64,000 bases of DNA from positions 539,553-603,552 of the forward strand of contig NZ_JAUSTW010000004.1 in NCBI RefSeq assembly GCF_030813055.1. Reading direction: 5' to 3'. A model generated the notes under the pieces. That model ran no database searches and was not told where the DNA came from. It saw nothing but the letters and a program-made list of their open reading frames with translations. A program made the position numbers and the translations under genes. Source of the stretch: Neobacillus ginsengisoli (GTDB lineage Bacteria; Bacillota; Bacilli; Bacillales_B; DSM-18226). Shown here piece by piece: positions 17,700 through 26,782 of the stretch. Every line of letters begins with the position of its first letter. Position 1 is the first letter of the stretch.

Positions 17700-19250
17700 T
17701 CAAGAATCCTTCTTTACCTGGTGAATCACATCAATCACTGATCCATCCCGATACTTAACCACACCGACAATCTTATCTTCTACCTTGATTGGTTCCGGAA
17801 TTCCGACTATTTGGCTAGCTTTTGCCATGAGTGCTTCAATGGACATAACCGGCAGATTTGCTTTTTTTAGGTTATGATACAAATCCTGCCTACGAGGATT
17901 CACAGCAATACCTTGGTCTGTAACCAATACATCAATTGAGCAGCCCGGGGTGACTATCGTATGCACCCTGTCGAGAATAGTTGGCATCCTGCCCCTAATG
18001 AGTGGAGCGACAATAATTGCGCAGGCTGCACCTGCAGCTGAATCACAGTGTCCGCCTGAGGCGCCGCGAATGACTCCGTCAGAACCGGTAATGACGTTCA
18101 CATTAAAATCAAGATCGATTTCTAATGCGCTTAATACTGTTACATCTAATTGATTAACTGCACTTCCCGGATTATCCGGACTTGCATAATACTCAGCATC
18201 AATCTGTTGGTGAAACCGATTATTTTTAAGTGATTCATCTGCTTTAAGATCAAAGCCTTGTACATCTAGTAATCTTTTAATAAGGCCTTCCTCATGGAGA
18301 GCAACCATCTGACCTGTAATACCGCCCAACGCGAAGCTCGCCTTGATATTTCTCTCAATCATCTTTTCTCTTAAAAACCTAGTTGCCGCCAGGGAAGCTC
18401 CTCCTGACCCTGTTTGCAGCGAAAAACCGTCTATGAAATAGCCTGAAGCCTCAATAACTTCGGCAACATTCTGAGCGATTAGCAAATCTTTCGGATTCTT
18501 GGTAAACCGGGTTGCTCCCGACATAATTCCTTTTGGATCACCGATTGCATCCACAACCACGATATAATCTACCTGAGACTCAGGAATAGCGAAAGGTGTA
18601 TTAGGATATTCCACCAAATGATCCGTGATTAAAACTACTTTTTTGGCATGTTGGGCATCAACCTTGGCATATCCCAATGAACCGCATTCTGACGCCGCTG
18701 AATGATCCCTGGCATATCCATTGGCATTGCCGGCAGGGTCACAGGATGGCACACCTAAAAAGGCAACATCAATTGGCAGTTCTCCTGAGGCGATTGCCCT
18801 GGCTCTGCCGCCATGAGAATTGATCACAATTGGTATGTCCATCAAGCCGTTCGAAATAGCATCAGCTAATTCACCTCGCAGTCCGCTTGTCTCAATCCTC
18901 CGAATTACTCCGCTTTTGATATGATTAATCAATGGTGCATGGATGCAGGAAAGAGAGCTTGGTGCTAAAACAAGGTCCTTAATTCCCATACGTGAAATGG
19001 CATTGAGAACCATATTAATGATATAATCACCATTTCGGAAATGATGATGGAAGGAAATCGTCATTCCATCTTTTAAGCCTGTATTACGAATCGCTGTTTC
19101 AATAGAATCAAGGATTTTATTTCGATCAGAATTCTTAAGGCGGTCTTTAGAACGCTGTGTATTTTTCACCAATTCATTTGAATCAAACAGTGGTAATGCT
19201 CCGAGTCCAAAAATCTCTTCCGGTATATTTCGTCCAACTCTATTAAACAT
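17700..19250 (-). CDS. citF: Citrate lyase alpha subunit CitF (citrate:ACP transferase)
   Basis: 516 residues, the normal size of CitF. Recognisable parts are GRNIPEEIFGLG at the start, GMTISFHHHFRNGDYI, SHGGRARAI, SCDPAGNANGY and GRMPTILDRVHTIVTPG. CitF exchanges the acetyl group on the ACP subunit for citrate, giving citryl-ACP and acetate. The stop of citE and the ATG of citF overlap as TAATG, and GGAGG lies 10 bases before this ATG; a GTG at 19259 would sit on the ribosome binding site. It acts in the cytosolic CitDEF complex. Confidence 0.95.
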   Translation of the reverse strand: MFNRVGRNIPEEIFGLGALPLFDSNELVKNTQRSKDRLKNSDRNKILDSIETAIRNTGLKDGMTISFHHHFRNGDYIINMVLNAISRMGIKDLVLAPSSLSCIHAPLINHIKSGVIRRIETSGLRGELADAISNGLMDIPIVINSHGGRARAIASGELPIDVAFLGVPSCDPAGNANGYARDHSAASECGSLGYAKVDAQHAKKVVLITDHLVEYPNTPFAIPESQVDYIVVVDAIGDPKGIMSGATRFTKNPKDLLIAQNVAEVIEASGYFIDGFSLQTGSGGASLAATRFLREKMIERNIKASFALGGITGQMVALHEEGLIKRLLDVQGFDLKADESLKNNRFHQQIDAEYYASPDNPGSAVNQLDVTVLSALEIDLDFNVNVITGSDGVIRGASGGHCDSAAGAACAIIVAPLIRGRMPTILDRVHTIVTPGCSIDVLVTDQGIAVNPRRQDLYHNLKKANLPVMSIEALMAKASQIVGIPEPIKVEDKIVGVVKYRDGSVIDVIHQVKKDS

Positions 19251-20146
19251 TATTGCCACACCTCCTCAATACTTTCTGTATATACAGCATCAGCCAGTTC
19301 AAGGAGACGGTATGCTCTTTCGATGATCGGCTTGTCAACCATTTTACCGTCCATGCTTATAACACCCGACCCTCTTTTCTCCGCTTCTTTCGCTGCTTCG
19401 ATAACCCGAATGGATTTCTGAATTTCATCTTCCGTTGGCGTAAAGATATTATGCAAAATATTAATTTGGCGTGGATTAATAAGGGATTTTCCATCAAACC
19501 CTAGTTGTTTGATAAGTTTAGCTTCGCGGATAAATCCTTCTTCATCATTCACATCAGAAAAAACAGTATCCAAAGCATCAATCCCGGCTGCCCGTGCCGC
19601 AAAGAGGATTTGGCTCCTTGCAGCGAGTAATTCAATCCCATCTGGGGACCTTGTTGTTTTTAGGTCAGTTACAAAATCCTCAGCTCCAAGCGCAATACCA
19701 ATTAGCCGCGAACTCGCCGTTGCAATTTTATAAGCATTAATGACCCCCGAAGCGCTTTCAACAGCCGCCATGAGTTTGATGGTTCCCAGTTCGATACCAT
19801 TTTCCTTTTCAATCTGTGTTATTAATTGATCAGCTTCCACTACATCTTCTGGTGTCTCGGTTTTAGGCAACCGGATTGCATCTGGCTTTGCTCTGACCAT
19901 AGCTTCAAAATCACCTCTGCCATAAGGTGTATTTAAACCATTTACACGGACAACAACTTCCGTTCGTCCATAATCACAAGTTCTTAGCGCTTCATAGACT
20001 AAAAGTCTCGCCGCGTCTTTTTCATAAAGGCAAACTGAATCTTCCAAGTCAAACATGATGGCGTCCGATCCATAGATATGAGCGTCTCTAATCATGCCTG
20101 GATTGTTTCCTGGTACATACAACATACTCCTTCTCAGTCGCCCCAC
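19250..20146 (-). CDS. citE: Citrate lyase beta subunit CitE (citryl-ACP lyase)
   Basis: 298 residues of the HpcH/HpaI aldolase fold. LRRSMLYVPGNNPGMI, AIMFDLEDSVCLYEKDAAR, VVVRVNGLNTPYG, and the catalytic/metal region LMAAVESASGVINAY and LGAEDFVTDLKTTRSPDG are present. It splits citryl-ACP into oxaloacetate and acetyl-ACP with Mg2+. The GTG start immediately follows the citD stop, and overlap with citF is one base, so citDEF are tightly coupled. Confidence 0.95.
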   Translation of the reverse strand: MGRLRRSMLYVPGNNPGMIRDAHIYGSDAIMFDLEDSVCLYEKDAARLLVYEALRTCDYGRTEVVVRVNGLNTPYGRGDFEAMVRAKPDAIRLPKTETPEDVVEADQLITQIEKENGIELGTIKLMAAVESASGVINAYKIATASSRLIGIALGAEDFVTDLKTTRSPDGIELLAARSQILFAARAAGIDALDTVFSDVNDEEGFIREAKLIKQLGFDGKSLINPRQINILHNIFTPTEDEIQKSIRVIEAAKEAEKRGSGVISMDGKMVDKPIIERAYRLLELADAVYTESIEEVWQ

Positions 20147-20461
20147 TTATTTCCCCCCCCAGGGAAAACAATTATGATGGGCAGCCCTGCTTACTGCCGT
20201 CCTTACTCTAGCCCGGATGGTGCAATCTAAAGCCCCTTTATCATTCGCAAAGACTAATGCATTCTCTACCCCTAACTCTAATAATGTCTCTAAAATCACC
20301 TTTTTGATTTGTTTGCCAAACTGATTTGCGACAGTACTTTTGAGTTCAAGTTCAATTCCTTTACCTTCACTCTTTTCAATTTGAATGGTGATATCGCTTG
20401 ACTCAAGCGTCCCTGCAATTCCTACATTCAAAATTTTTATTCTTTCTGGCAACATCAACAT
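20147..20461 (-). CDS. citD: Citrate lyase gamma subunit CitD (acyl carrier protein)
   Basis: 104 residues. GTLESSDITI marks the serine (Ser21 with this start) that carries the phosphoribosyl-dephospho-CoA arm, and GALDCTIRARVRTAV closes the conserved part. It carries the acyl group between CitF and CitE. The protein has about ten extra residues at each end compared with the Klebsiella CitD. The C-terminal HHNCFPWGGK looks unusual but the frame meets citE correctly. A later start codon is possible. Confidence 0.92.
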   Translation of the reverse strand: MLMLPERIKILNVGIAGTLESSDITIQIEKSEGKGIELELKSTVANQFGKQIKKVILETLLELGVENALVFANDKGALDCTIRARVRTAVSRAAHHNCFPWGGK

Positions 20462-20464
20462 TTT

Positions 20465-21547
20465 TCATCCACCTCTCAATAATGTCTTTGTATGCTTTGC
20501 CTGAATACGCTGGATAATTCCCTTAGCCTCAGATGAGAGGAGAAATTGATAGGTTGTTTCAGGAACCAGCTTCTTCACTTCGTGTAGCTTACCTGCATGA
20601 ATTAGATCCCTTACTCTGGAAGCACTAATCGGTTGCGTTTCTGACAACACCCTTGGAATTACCTGTACATCTATTTCACGGGCAGAGAGAATTTCCTGCA
20701 TGACCGAGTTATACGTTGATGTAACCTTGCAGCAGGGTTCCTCACCAACAAATCTTTTTTTAATTCCAAGTGCCGGAGCAATATAGTTCGCAAATATGTC
20801 TATGTCCAGCATCGCATGGGTCTCGACCACATCGTGGAACTCTTTGATAAAGTAGGATGGGAAAGTTGCATCCGATATGATATAATCCTTTCCAGAATGA
20901 ACAACAACATTATCCAAGTGTTTAACTCCTTCTTTTACAAGCCTGTATCTGACTGCAGAAGGAAAACTTGACTTGTCCTCCCGGAGAACAAAAATATGGA
21001 GCGCTTCGCATTTCGACGCTGCATACTCGATTAGGTACTGATGCCCTAAAGTAAACGGATTACAATTTACTATGACGGCCCCTGCACGATTCTTACCCCT
21101 TTTATCAGGGATAACTTGTTCTTTCTCTTGGATGATTTGTTTCAGGTAGTTTTTAATCCCTGCCGAGCGGTTTTCCATTAGAATGACCTTTGAAGGAACT
21201 TCGGCGACTGGATAAAACCCCAAGTCAGAGAATATGCTCTTGTTTTTCGGCTTTGTATAGATAAAAAGATGCGTGTTTCCTCTTGAATAGGCCTCATGGA
21301 CAAGATGGGTGACAAGTTTTGCTGACAGCCCCATGTTCTGATATTCCTCATCCACAGCAATGCATTTTAGAATTCTACCGCCAAGGGAACCTGTAGCCAC
21401 GATATTTTGACCATCAAATATAGCAATTGTATATTCAACATCCGCATCCAGAGATAAATTCTGCTTTTTGAGAAATTCCTTCAGCTGACTCATTTCTGCG
21501 TTTGATTTAAGGGTTAGAATCTTTTCAGTCAATTTCACATAACACAT
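20465..21547 (-). CDS. citC: [Citrate (pro-3S)-lyase] ligase CitC
   Basis: 360 residues in two domains: an N-terminal GNAT-like part (about 1-130, IAVDEEYQNMGLSAKLV) and a nucleotidyltransferase part starting VIVNCNPFTLGHQYLIEYA and containing ISASRVRDLI. CitC uses ATP and acetate to acetylate the CitD arm and so switches citrate lyase on. It is the second gene of the operon, 20 bases after the malic-enzyme-family gene and 3 bases before citD. Confidence 0.95.
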   Translation of the reverse strand: MCYVKLTEKILTLKSNAEMSQLKEFLKKQNLSLDADVEYTIAIFDGQNIVATGSLGGRILKCIAVDEEYQNMGLSAKLVTHLVHEAYSRGNTHLFIYTKPKNKSIFSDLGFYPVAEVPSKVILMENRSAGIKNYLKQIIQEKEQVIPDKRGKNRAGAVIVNCNPFTLGHQYLIEYAASKCEALHIFVLREDKSSFPSAVRYRLVKEGVKHLDNVVVHSGKDYIISDATFPSYFIKEFHDVVETHAMLDIDIFANYIAPALGIKKRFVGEEPCCKVTSTYNSVMQEILSAREIDVQVIPRVLSETQPISASRVRDLIHAGKLHEVKKLVPETTYQFLLSSEAKGIIQRIQAKHTKTLLRGG

Positions 21548-21567
21548 TGCATGTTCACCTTTTTTTG

Positions 21568-22749
21568 TTAGATTGCAACTAACTTCGCAATTCCAGTCGA
21601 CTCGGCTACCATTTTCACAGCATTAGCGACAACCTGGCTCACTCTCTTATCAAAAGCATCCGGTATAATATAGTTTTCGTTAAGTTCTTTTTCGGTAACA
21701 AGATCAGCAATTGCTCTTGCCGCCGCTAACTTCATTTCATCGGTAATATCTTGGGCTCTCACTTTCAACGCTCCTTTAAAGATTCCCGGAAAAACCAACA
21801 AATTATTGATTTGATTAGGGAAATCCGAACGACCGGTTGCAATGATTCTTGCGCCGCCAGCTTTCGCATCATCCGGCAATATCTCTGGAGTTGGGTTTGC
21901 CAGTGCAAAAATAATATTATTTTGATTCATCGTATGTACCATTTCTTTAGTTAAAACATTTTCTACCGAGACACCGATAAACACATCTTTATTTTGGATG
22001 ATGTCTTGAAGGTTGCCTGTTTCAAATTCCCGGTTAGTCAATTTAGCAATTTCCTTTTGGGCATCATTAATCGTTGGATCTCCTGCAACAATAGCTCCGT
22101 TGATATCACATAATACGATATGCTCTGCCCCTGCAGCCAAAAGGATTCTAGCAATGGCAATGCCTGAGGCGCCTGCGCCGTTTATCACAATCTTAAGTTC
22201 TTTTAAGGTCTTATTAAGAAATTTAACGGCATTATATAATCCTGCTAACACAGCAACTGCTGTTCCATGCTGGTCATCATGGTAAACGGGGATATCCAAT
22301 ATTTCTTTTAATTGTTTTTCAATATAAAAACATTCCGGTGCTTTAATATCCTCAAGATGGATTCCGCCGAACCCTGACGCAATTATTTGGATGGTTTTCA
22401 CAATTTCATCAGGATCATTACTGTCTATACAAATTGGAAAAGCATTCACATTACCAAATTCCTTGAGTAGCAAGGCTTTCCCTTCCAATACGGGTAATCC
22501 TGCAAGCGGACTGATACTTCCCAGACCTAAAACAGCCGTACCATTGGTGATCATAGCAATGGTTGTTCCTTTGATTGTATAATCATAAGCATTATTCTTA
22601 TCTTTATTAATCTCTTTGCAAGCTTCGGCTACTCCTGGAGTATAAATGAGAGATAAGTCTTCCTTACTTTTTAACTCTATTTTTGATTTAATCTCTAATT
22701 TTCCGTTATATTCCCTATGCAAGTGCAATGACTTTTCTTTAAGGTTCAA
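21568..22749 (-). CDS. Malic-enzyme-family decarboxylase (CitM-like)
   Basis: 393 residues. IYTPGVAEACKEI, the NAD-binding VINGAGASGIAIARILLAAGA and FALANPTPEI are malic enzyme hallmarks. In lactic acid bacteria the member encoded beside citCDEF (CitM) decarboxylates oxaloacetate to pyruvate; ordinary members oxidise malate. Here its place as first gene of the citrate lyase operon argues for handling oxaloacetate or malate from citrate cleavage. TTG at 22749 is preceded by GGAGG at 8 bases; the ATG at 22764 would overlap that site. It replaces the membrane oxaloacetate decarboxylase of other citrate fermenters. Confidence 0.88.
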   Translation of the reverse strand: MNLKEKSLHLHREYNGKLEIKSKIELKSKEDLSLIYTPGVAEACKEINKDKNNAYDYTIKGTTIAMITNGTAVLGLGSISPLAGLPVLEGKALLLKEFGNVNAFPICIDSNDPDEIVKTIQIIASGFGGIHLEDIKAPECFYIEKQLKEILDIPVYHDDQHGTAVAVLAGLYNAVKFLNKTLKELKIVINGAGASGIAIARILLAAGAEHIVLCDINGAIVAGDPTINDAQKEIAKLTNREFETGNLQDIIQNKDVFIGVSVENVLTKEMVHTMNQNNIIFALANPTPEILPDDAKAGGARIIATGRSDFPNQINNLLVFPGIFKGALKVRAQDITDEMKLAAARAIADLVTEKELNENYIIPDAFDKRVSQVVANAVKMVAESTGIAKLVAI

Positions 22750-22848
22750 TATACTTACCTCCATCTAAAGTTTTGTAAATTAATCTTGATTATCTTTTGA
22801 CATCCCGGCATCAAGAACAGCCTTTCCGCTCCCGGCTACAAAATGATC

Positions 22849-22920
22849 ATATTATAATTTTTGTAATAAAAAAAATATTAGAAATTTATATAAGTTCATT
22901 AAAAAAATTTATGGTAAATA
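22849..22920 (-). promoter_or_regulatory. Island promoter motif, copy B (before the citrate lyase operon)
   Basis: AAAAAAAATATT followed over 38 bases to TTTATGGTAA, with ATTATAATTTTT at the gene-proximal side. On the minus strand this supplies a good -10 (TATAAT at 22851-22856) but no recognisable -35, as in activator-dependent promoters. It ends 100 bases before the first gene of the cit operon. Confidence 0.75.
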
Positions 22921-22942
22921 CTTTTTAATCTTTACAAAAGAC

Positions 22943-22976
22943 AAAAAAACTTTAGGGATTCCCCCTAAAGCTTTCT
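22943..22976. terminator. Terminator after the 53-aa gene
   Basis: CTTTAGGG and CCCTAAAG form a compact stem with A and T flanks. It ends the leftward 53-codon gene, whose stop lies 45 bases to the right, and separates it from the cit promoter. Confidence 0.75.
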
Positions 22977-23020
22977 ACGCAACTATTAGTTTGAAGGCGC
23001 CATATATTTTCCAAAAAATA

Positions 23021-23182
23021 TTAAACTGCTACTAAAGCAGGAGATTGTTCACTTAAATAAATAATCTCTGAAAGAATTTTACAACCCTGAACATCCTGTA
23101 ATGCTTCTCTTGCTTCCTTCTCGCTATCAAACTCATACATTGTAATGCCTTTTTCGCTTGAATAAACAGTGATAATCCACAT
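23021..23182 (-). CDS. Small protein of 53 aa, own promoter in the island
   Basis: ATG at 23182 follows a strong GGAGGTGATTTTA ribosome binding site. The product begins MWIITVYSSEKGITMYEF, continues with a charged helix DSEKEAREALQDV and ends in a hydrophobic tail with Val. The start resembles one beta-alpha unit of a ferredoxin-like fold, so a small ligand- or protein-binding module is imaginable, but I do not recognise the family. It has its own copy of the island motif upstream and a terminator downstream, so it is expressed as a separate unit in the citrate regulon. Confidence 0.7.
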   Translation of the reverse strand: MWIITVYSSEKGITMYEFDSEKEAREALQDVQGCKILSEIIYLSEQSPALVAV

Positions 23183-23236
23183 TAAAATCACCTCCATGAA
23201 ATCGGTCTTTTTATGATAAAAATCTTTAATATAAGC

Positions 23237-23306
23237 ATATTATAATTTTTGTAATAAAAAAAATATCAATAATTTATAAAAGTCCATTGAAAATTTTTAT
23301 GATAAT
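23237..23306 (-). promoter_or_regulatory. Island promoter motif, copy D (before the 53-aa gene)
   Basis: AAAAAAAATATC plus a 38-base continuation ending TTTATGATAA; the gene-proximal ATTATAATTTTTGTAAT is the same as in copy B. The motif ends 55 bases before the start codon, with TATAAT on the minus strand as a likely -10. Confidence 0.75.
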
Positions 23307-23408
23307 AAGGAATCTATCAAATTCGGACGGCTAGAAAAAAAAGAGAAAAGAAGCTAAAAACTAATTAGCTCCTTTTCGTGGAATTGTGATATTAGTAAAA
23401 TATTTATA

Positions 23409-24788
23409 TTAGAGATTGGATGATGCTGAGTAGGTATTTAACGACTGGGTTCCATTGATTTCTTCCAGACTTCGCTTAGATGTACGTGGCCCAAAGAATA
23501 TTGCTACTGCTGTGGCAGCCCACACAATTGAAATCAGAAGAAATACATTTAAATATCCGTACCCAGTGTAAATAAAACTAATAATGAATGGTCCAATTAT
23601 ATTAGATGCTCTTCCAATGCCGTAAGTTAAACCTTGTCCGAAGGAACGTACTTCGGTTCCATAAAGTTCTGATGTATACGTATAAAGATTTGATGAGAAG
23701 GTTCTTTCTATATAGTTAATAAGGAAGCCAAATACAACAATCATTACAGGATTTAGTGTGGCTCCGAATAAAAATACTGCAATTGCAATGAAGAAACAAG
23801 AGACAATAATATTTGTTTTTCTCTCGAAGCGGTCTGAGATCATTGCACCAGTTAATGATCCTAATGGAGCACCTAAAGTAATTAAAGTACTGTAAAGTAA
23901 AGAGTGGGAAATTCCAATCCCTTGTTTTACTAATAATGTTGGGACCCAGGACCCAAAGCCATAAAAGGCTATAGTTTGAAGGATCCAAACGCAAATAAGT
24001 ATAATCGTACGTTTAAGGTAAATCCCTTTGAAAATATCTGACATTCTCCCTGTAGTAACTGGAGCAATCATTACTTCAGGCTCCGGTTTAGCAAGGGGCC
24101 CTTTTTCACCTGCCACAATTTTTTCTATTTGTTCCAAGGTTTCTTTTGCTTTGCTTACTTGTCCTTTCATTTCATACCAACGGGGTAATTCAAACAATTT
24201 AACTATTCCGAATAACGCAAAGATCCCCAGTGCCCCCCATACAAACACGAGCCGCCATCCATAATCCGTCATAGGTATTAACCAAGTGGAAACATAACCA
24301 GTAATCGGAATACCCGTGATTCCAATCGCAACAGCCAGGCCTTGATATTTACCGCGAACAGCTTTTGGAAAGAATTCGATAATATACGTATTCGCATTAA
24401 CTAATAAAGACGAAGATGCCATCCCTGTTACAAATCTGAAGATTGCAAGCGACCAAATATCCCACGAAAGCGCATTCAAAGCAGAGAATAAAGATAACAG
24501 TACAAGCGAAATAATGAGCGATTTCTTTCTTCCCGCCTTATCTCCAAGCCATCCCCCTGCAGTAGCTCCTATAAACATTCCGAAAAAGGCACTGGAGTTA
24601 ATAATTGCGATAGTATTTAAAGGTAAATGCCATTGTTTTACTAATGCAGGTGCAGCGTATGAAAACGTATTCAAGTCTGCGAATTCAAAAAAGTAGGCAA
24701 CAGCTAAAGCAATAATTATTTTCTTGTGAACAGACGAAATAGGTAACCGATCCATTCGATTTGCTATGTTAAGTCCCGATTTATACAT
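23409..24788 (-). CDS. MFS transporter, probable citrate/tricarboxylate importer
   Basis: 459 residues, twelve hydrophobic segments. The loop after helix 2 reads GDKAGRKKSLI, the MFS motif, and FRFVTGMASSSLLVN and ELYGTEVRSFGQGLTYGIGR point to the sugar/aromatic-acid branch (SP/AAHS type). As the only intact transporter of the island it is the candidate importer for citrate or tricarballylate (TcuC of Salmonella is also MFS). It is divergent from the LysR gene and has its own promoter motif 92 bases upstream. A partly deleted copy lies at 15178-15935. Confidence 0.82.
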   Translation of the reverse strand: MYKSGLNIANRMDRLPISSVHKKIIIALAVAYFFEFADLNTFSYAAPALVKQWHLPLNTIAIINSSAFFGMFIGATAGGWLGDKAGRKKSLIISLVLLSLFSALNALSWDIWSLAIFRFVTGMASSSLLVNANTYIIEFFPKAVRGKYQGLAVAIGITGIPITGYVSTWLIPMTDYGWRLVFVWGALGIFALFGIVKLFELPRWYEMKGQVSKAKETLEQIEKIVAGEKGPLAKPEPEVMIAPVTTGRMSDIFKGIYLKRTIILICVWILQTIAFYGFGSWVPTLLVKQGIGISHSLLYSTLITLGAPLGSLTGAMISDRFERKTNIIVSCFFIAIAVFLFGATLNPVMIVVFGFLINYIERTFSSNLYTYTSELYGTEVRSFGQGLTYGIGRASNIIGPFIISFIYTGYGYLNVFLLISIVWAATAVAIFFGPRTSKRSLEEINGTQSLNTYSASSNL

Positions 24789-24879
24789 GACAATTCCTCC
24801 CCTTTTGTCTCATGTTTTTTTCATTCCTCCCCTTTCTGTCTTTGTCATTGACTTGTCTATCAAAGTTGTTAAATAAAAA

Positions 24880-24948
24880 TTATCATAATTCAAAAAATAA
24901 AAAAAATATCGATTATTTATTAACATCCATAAAATCTCTTTATGATAA
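24880..24948 (-). promoter_or_regulatory. Island promoter motif, copy C (between transporter and lysR)
   Basis: AAAAAAAATATC with the 38-base continuation ending TTTATGATAA; the flank toward the transporter reads TTATCATAATTC. It sits in the divergent region between the transporter and the LysR gene, the usual place for LysR binding. Copy A is its closest relative. Confidence 0.75.
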
Positions 24949-25161
24949 AGAAATTGGAGAAATTTAAAAATTATTTTATCGCTTTTTATTTATTTTAGAG
25001 AAATAAACAGTAAACTACTAATTGTTTATGTATAAAAAAAGTAAAATGTAATTCTATATTTTCATATTTATATTTTTAGTATAGTATTAATTATTGAAAT
25101 AATTTGTATATTTACAAAAAAAATATAAATATAATTTATGGTTAAGGAGGTAAGTGCTTCA

Positions 25162-26031
25162 ATGGATGAAAAAGATTGGGTTATTCTCCAAACCATCTTT
25201 CAGGAGAGAAATATTTCTAAAGCCGCAGAAAAACTGTATATTTCTCAACCGGCATTAACCTATCGCTTACAGCAATTAGAAAGAGAATTTGGTACAATGA
25301 TTGTTGCGAGAGGAAAAAGAGGTGTAGAATTCACGGCACAAGGTGAATATATAGCCCAATATGCAAGAAATATGATCTTGCAGCTTCGAAACACGAAAGA
25401 ATTTGTACAGAACATGGATAAGGAAATCAGAGGGGTATTAAGAATTGGAGTTTCCGGTATTTTTGCAAGATACGAACTTCCAGCCATTTTAAAAGAATTC
25501 ATTAATCATTATCCAAATGTTGAAGTTAACGTTAAAACTGGTTGGAGTGCTGAAATAAACCATCTGCTTCATAAAGAAGAGGTTCATGTTGGTATTGTCC
25601 GCGGAAATTATATCTGGCAGGAAGAAAAATATTTATTTCGTGAAGAACCTATGTTAATAGTATCGCAAAAACAAATAAAAAATATAAAGGAATTACCTAG
25701 CCTGCCCAGAGTTAATTATGAAACGGACCAAACCCAAAAAACATTAATTGATAATTGGTGGCAGGAGACCTTTGACCATCCTCCTACCGTCACAATGGAG
25801 GTAGACCGCATCGATACTTGTAAAGAAATGGTTCTTATGGGTTTAGGGTATGCCATTCTTCCATCAATTTGCTTAAAAAAAGAAGACGATGTTCACAAAA
25901 TAATATTAACCAAGAAGAATAAAGAGCCTTTAAAAAGAAATACATGGCTGCTGTACCGGGAAAGGTCACTTTCACTGTCGGCTGTTCACGCATTTGTCGA
26001 CTTTTTAAAAGAGTACGATAATATGAAATAG
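25162..26031 (+). CDS. LysR-type regulator of the island
   Basis: 289 residues. The helix-turn-helix FQERNISKAAEKLYISQPALTYRL is followed by the effector domain with GVLRIGVSGIFARYELP and the closing GLGYAILPS. ATG at 25162 has AAGGAGG upstream; an ATG at 25138 would lie before that site. It is the only rightward gene of the cargo and divergent from the transporter, so it is the likely activator acting on the four promoter motifs, with citrate, tricarballylate or aconitate as inducer. CitR- and TcuR-type regulators of similar operons belong to the same family. Confidence 0.88.
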   Translation: MDEKDWVILQTIFQERNISKAAEKLYISQPALTYRLQQLEREFGTMIVARGKRGVEFTAQGEYIAQYARNMILQLRNTKEFVQNMDKEIRGVLRIGVSGIFARYELPAILKEFINHYPNVEVNVKTGWSAEINHLLHKEEVHVGIVRGNYIWQEEKYLFREEPMLIVSQKQIKNIKELPSLPRVNYETDQTQKTLIDNWWQETFDHPPTVTMEVDRIDTCKEMVLMGLGYAILPSICLKKEDDVHKIILTKKNKEPLKRNTWLLYRERSLSLSAVHAFVDFLKEYDNMK

Positions 26032-26253
26032 ATGCTAAAGATCTTATAAGGCAAAAATTTGCAAAAATTTGAATAACCTTTTAGAAGGATTAAGGAAGAG
26101 AGTTGAGGTGGGATTGTACGACCATACGTAGGTTCCACCCTAATTTTCAATTGATTTCGCTAAACAAACAGACTGAAGAAACTAATATTTATTTTTTATT
26201 AAAAAATAGCTACGCACACAGTACTTCGTTTATATTTTAATTCTTATTTTAAA

Positions 26254-26280
26254 TACCCCTTTTAATTAATAAAAGGGAAA
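26254..26280 (-). terminator. Hairpin after the RarD remnant
   Basis: CCCCTTTT and AAAAGGG pair around an AATTAAT loop, just past the end of the leftward RarD-like fragment. Between 26032 and 26253 I see only a weak GGTGG/CCACC stem that may end the lysR transcript. Confidence 0.5.
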
Positions 26281-26289
26281 AATCTCTCA

Positions 26290-26760
26290 CTAAGCTTCCA
26301 TATTAATTTCATTTTTCATTTGTTCTTGCCTCCATTTTGTTATGGAAGAAATAGTATAAACCGCAAGAGCACACCATATAAAGACAAAGGCGATAAAATG
26401 TGCGTTTGTCAGAACTTCGTGATAAAGAAACACTCCCCCTATTAGAGATATAGTCGGCGATATATACTGAAGAATACCAAGCATAGTTAATGAAACTTTT
26501 TTGGCACTCTTTGTAAATAATAAAAGTTGTAAAGCTGTTACGATGCCACTGTCTATTAATAGTAAACTTGTTGAAATAGAATCAAAAGATTGTATTTGAG
26601 ATTGAAATATTGAATAAACCAAATATGCTAACGCAATAGGAGAAATCACCATTGTTTTAAGTGTTAATCCAATTGTTGAATCGGCTTTAATCTTTTTCTT
26701 AGACAAGCCATAAAATCCAAAGGTTAGAGCCAGACTAAGCAAAATCCTCACAATCTTATA
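26290..26760 (-). pseudogene. RarD/EamA transporter, C-terminal half only
   Basis: About 153 residues with five hydrophobic segments: RILLSLALTFGFYGLSKKK, TALQLLLFTKSAKKVSL and LGILQYISPTISLIGGVFLYHE, all typical of the second EamA domain of RarD proteins (normal length about 300). The first domain is missing and the sequence changes abruptly near 26760, next to the resolvase remnant. It is a truncated gene, probably cut by the event that brought the resolvase. Confidence 0.75.
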
Positions 26761-26782
26761 CTTGATTTAAAAAGCACTATTA

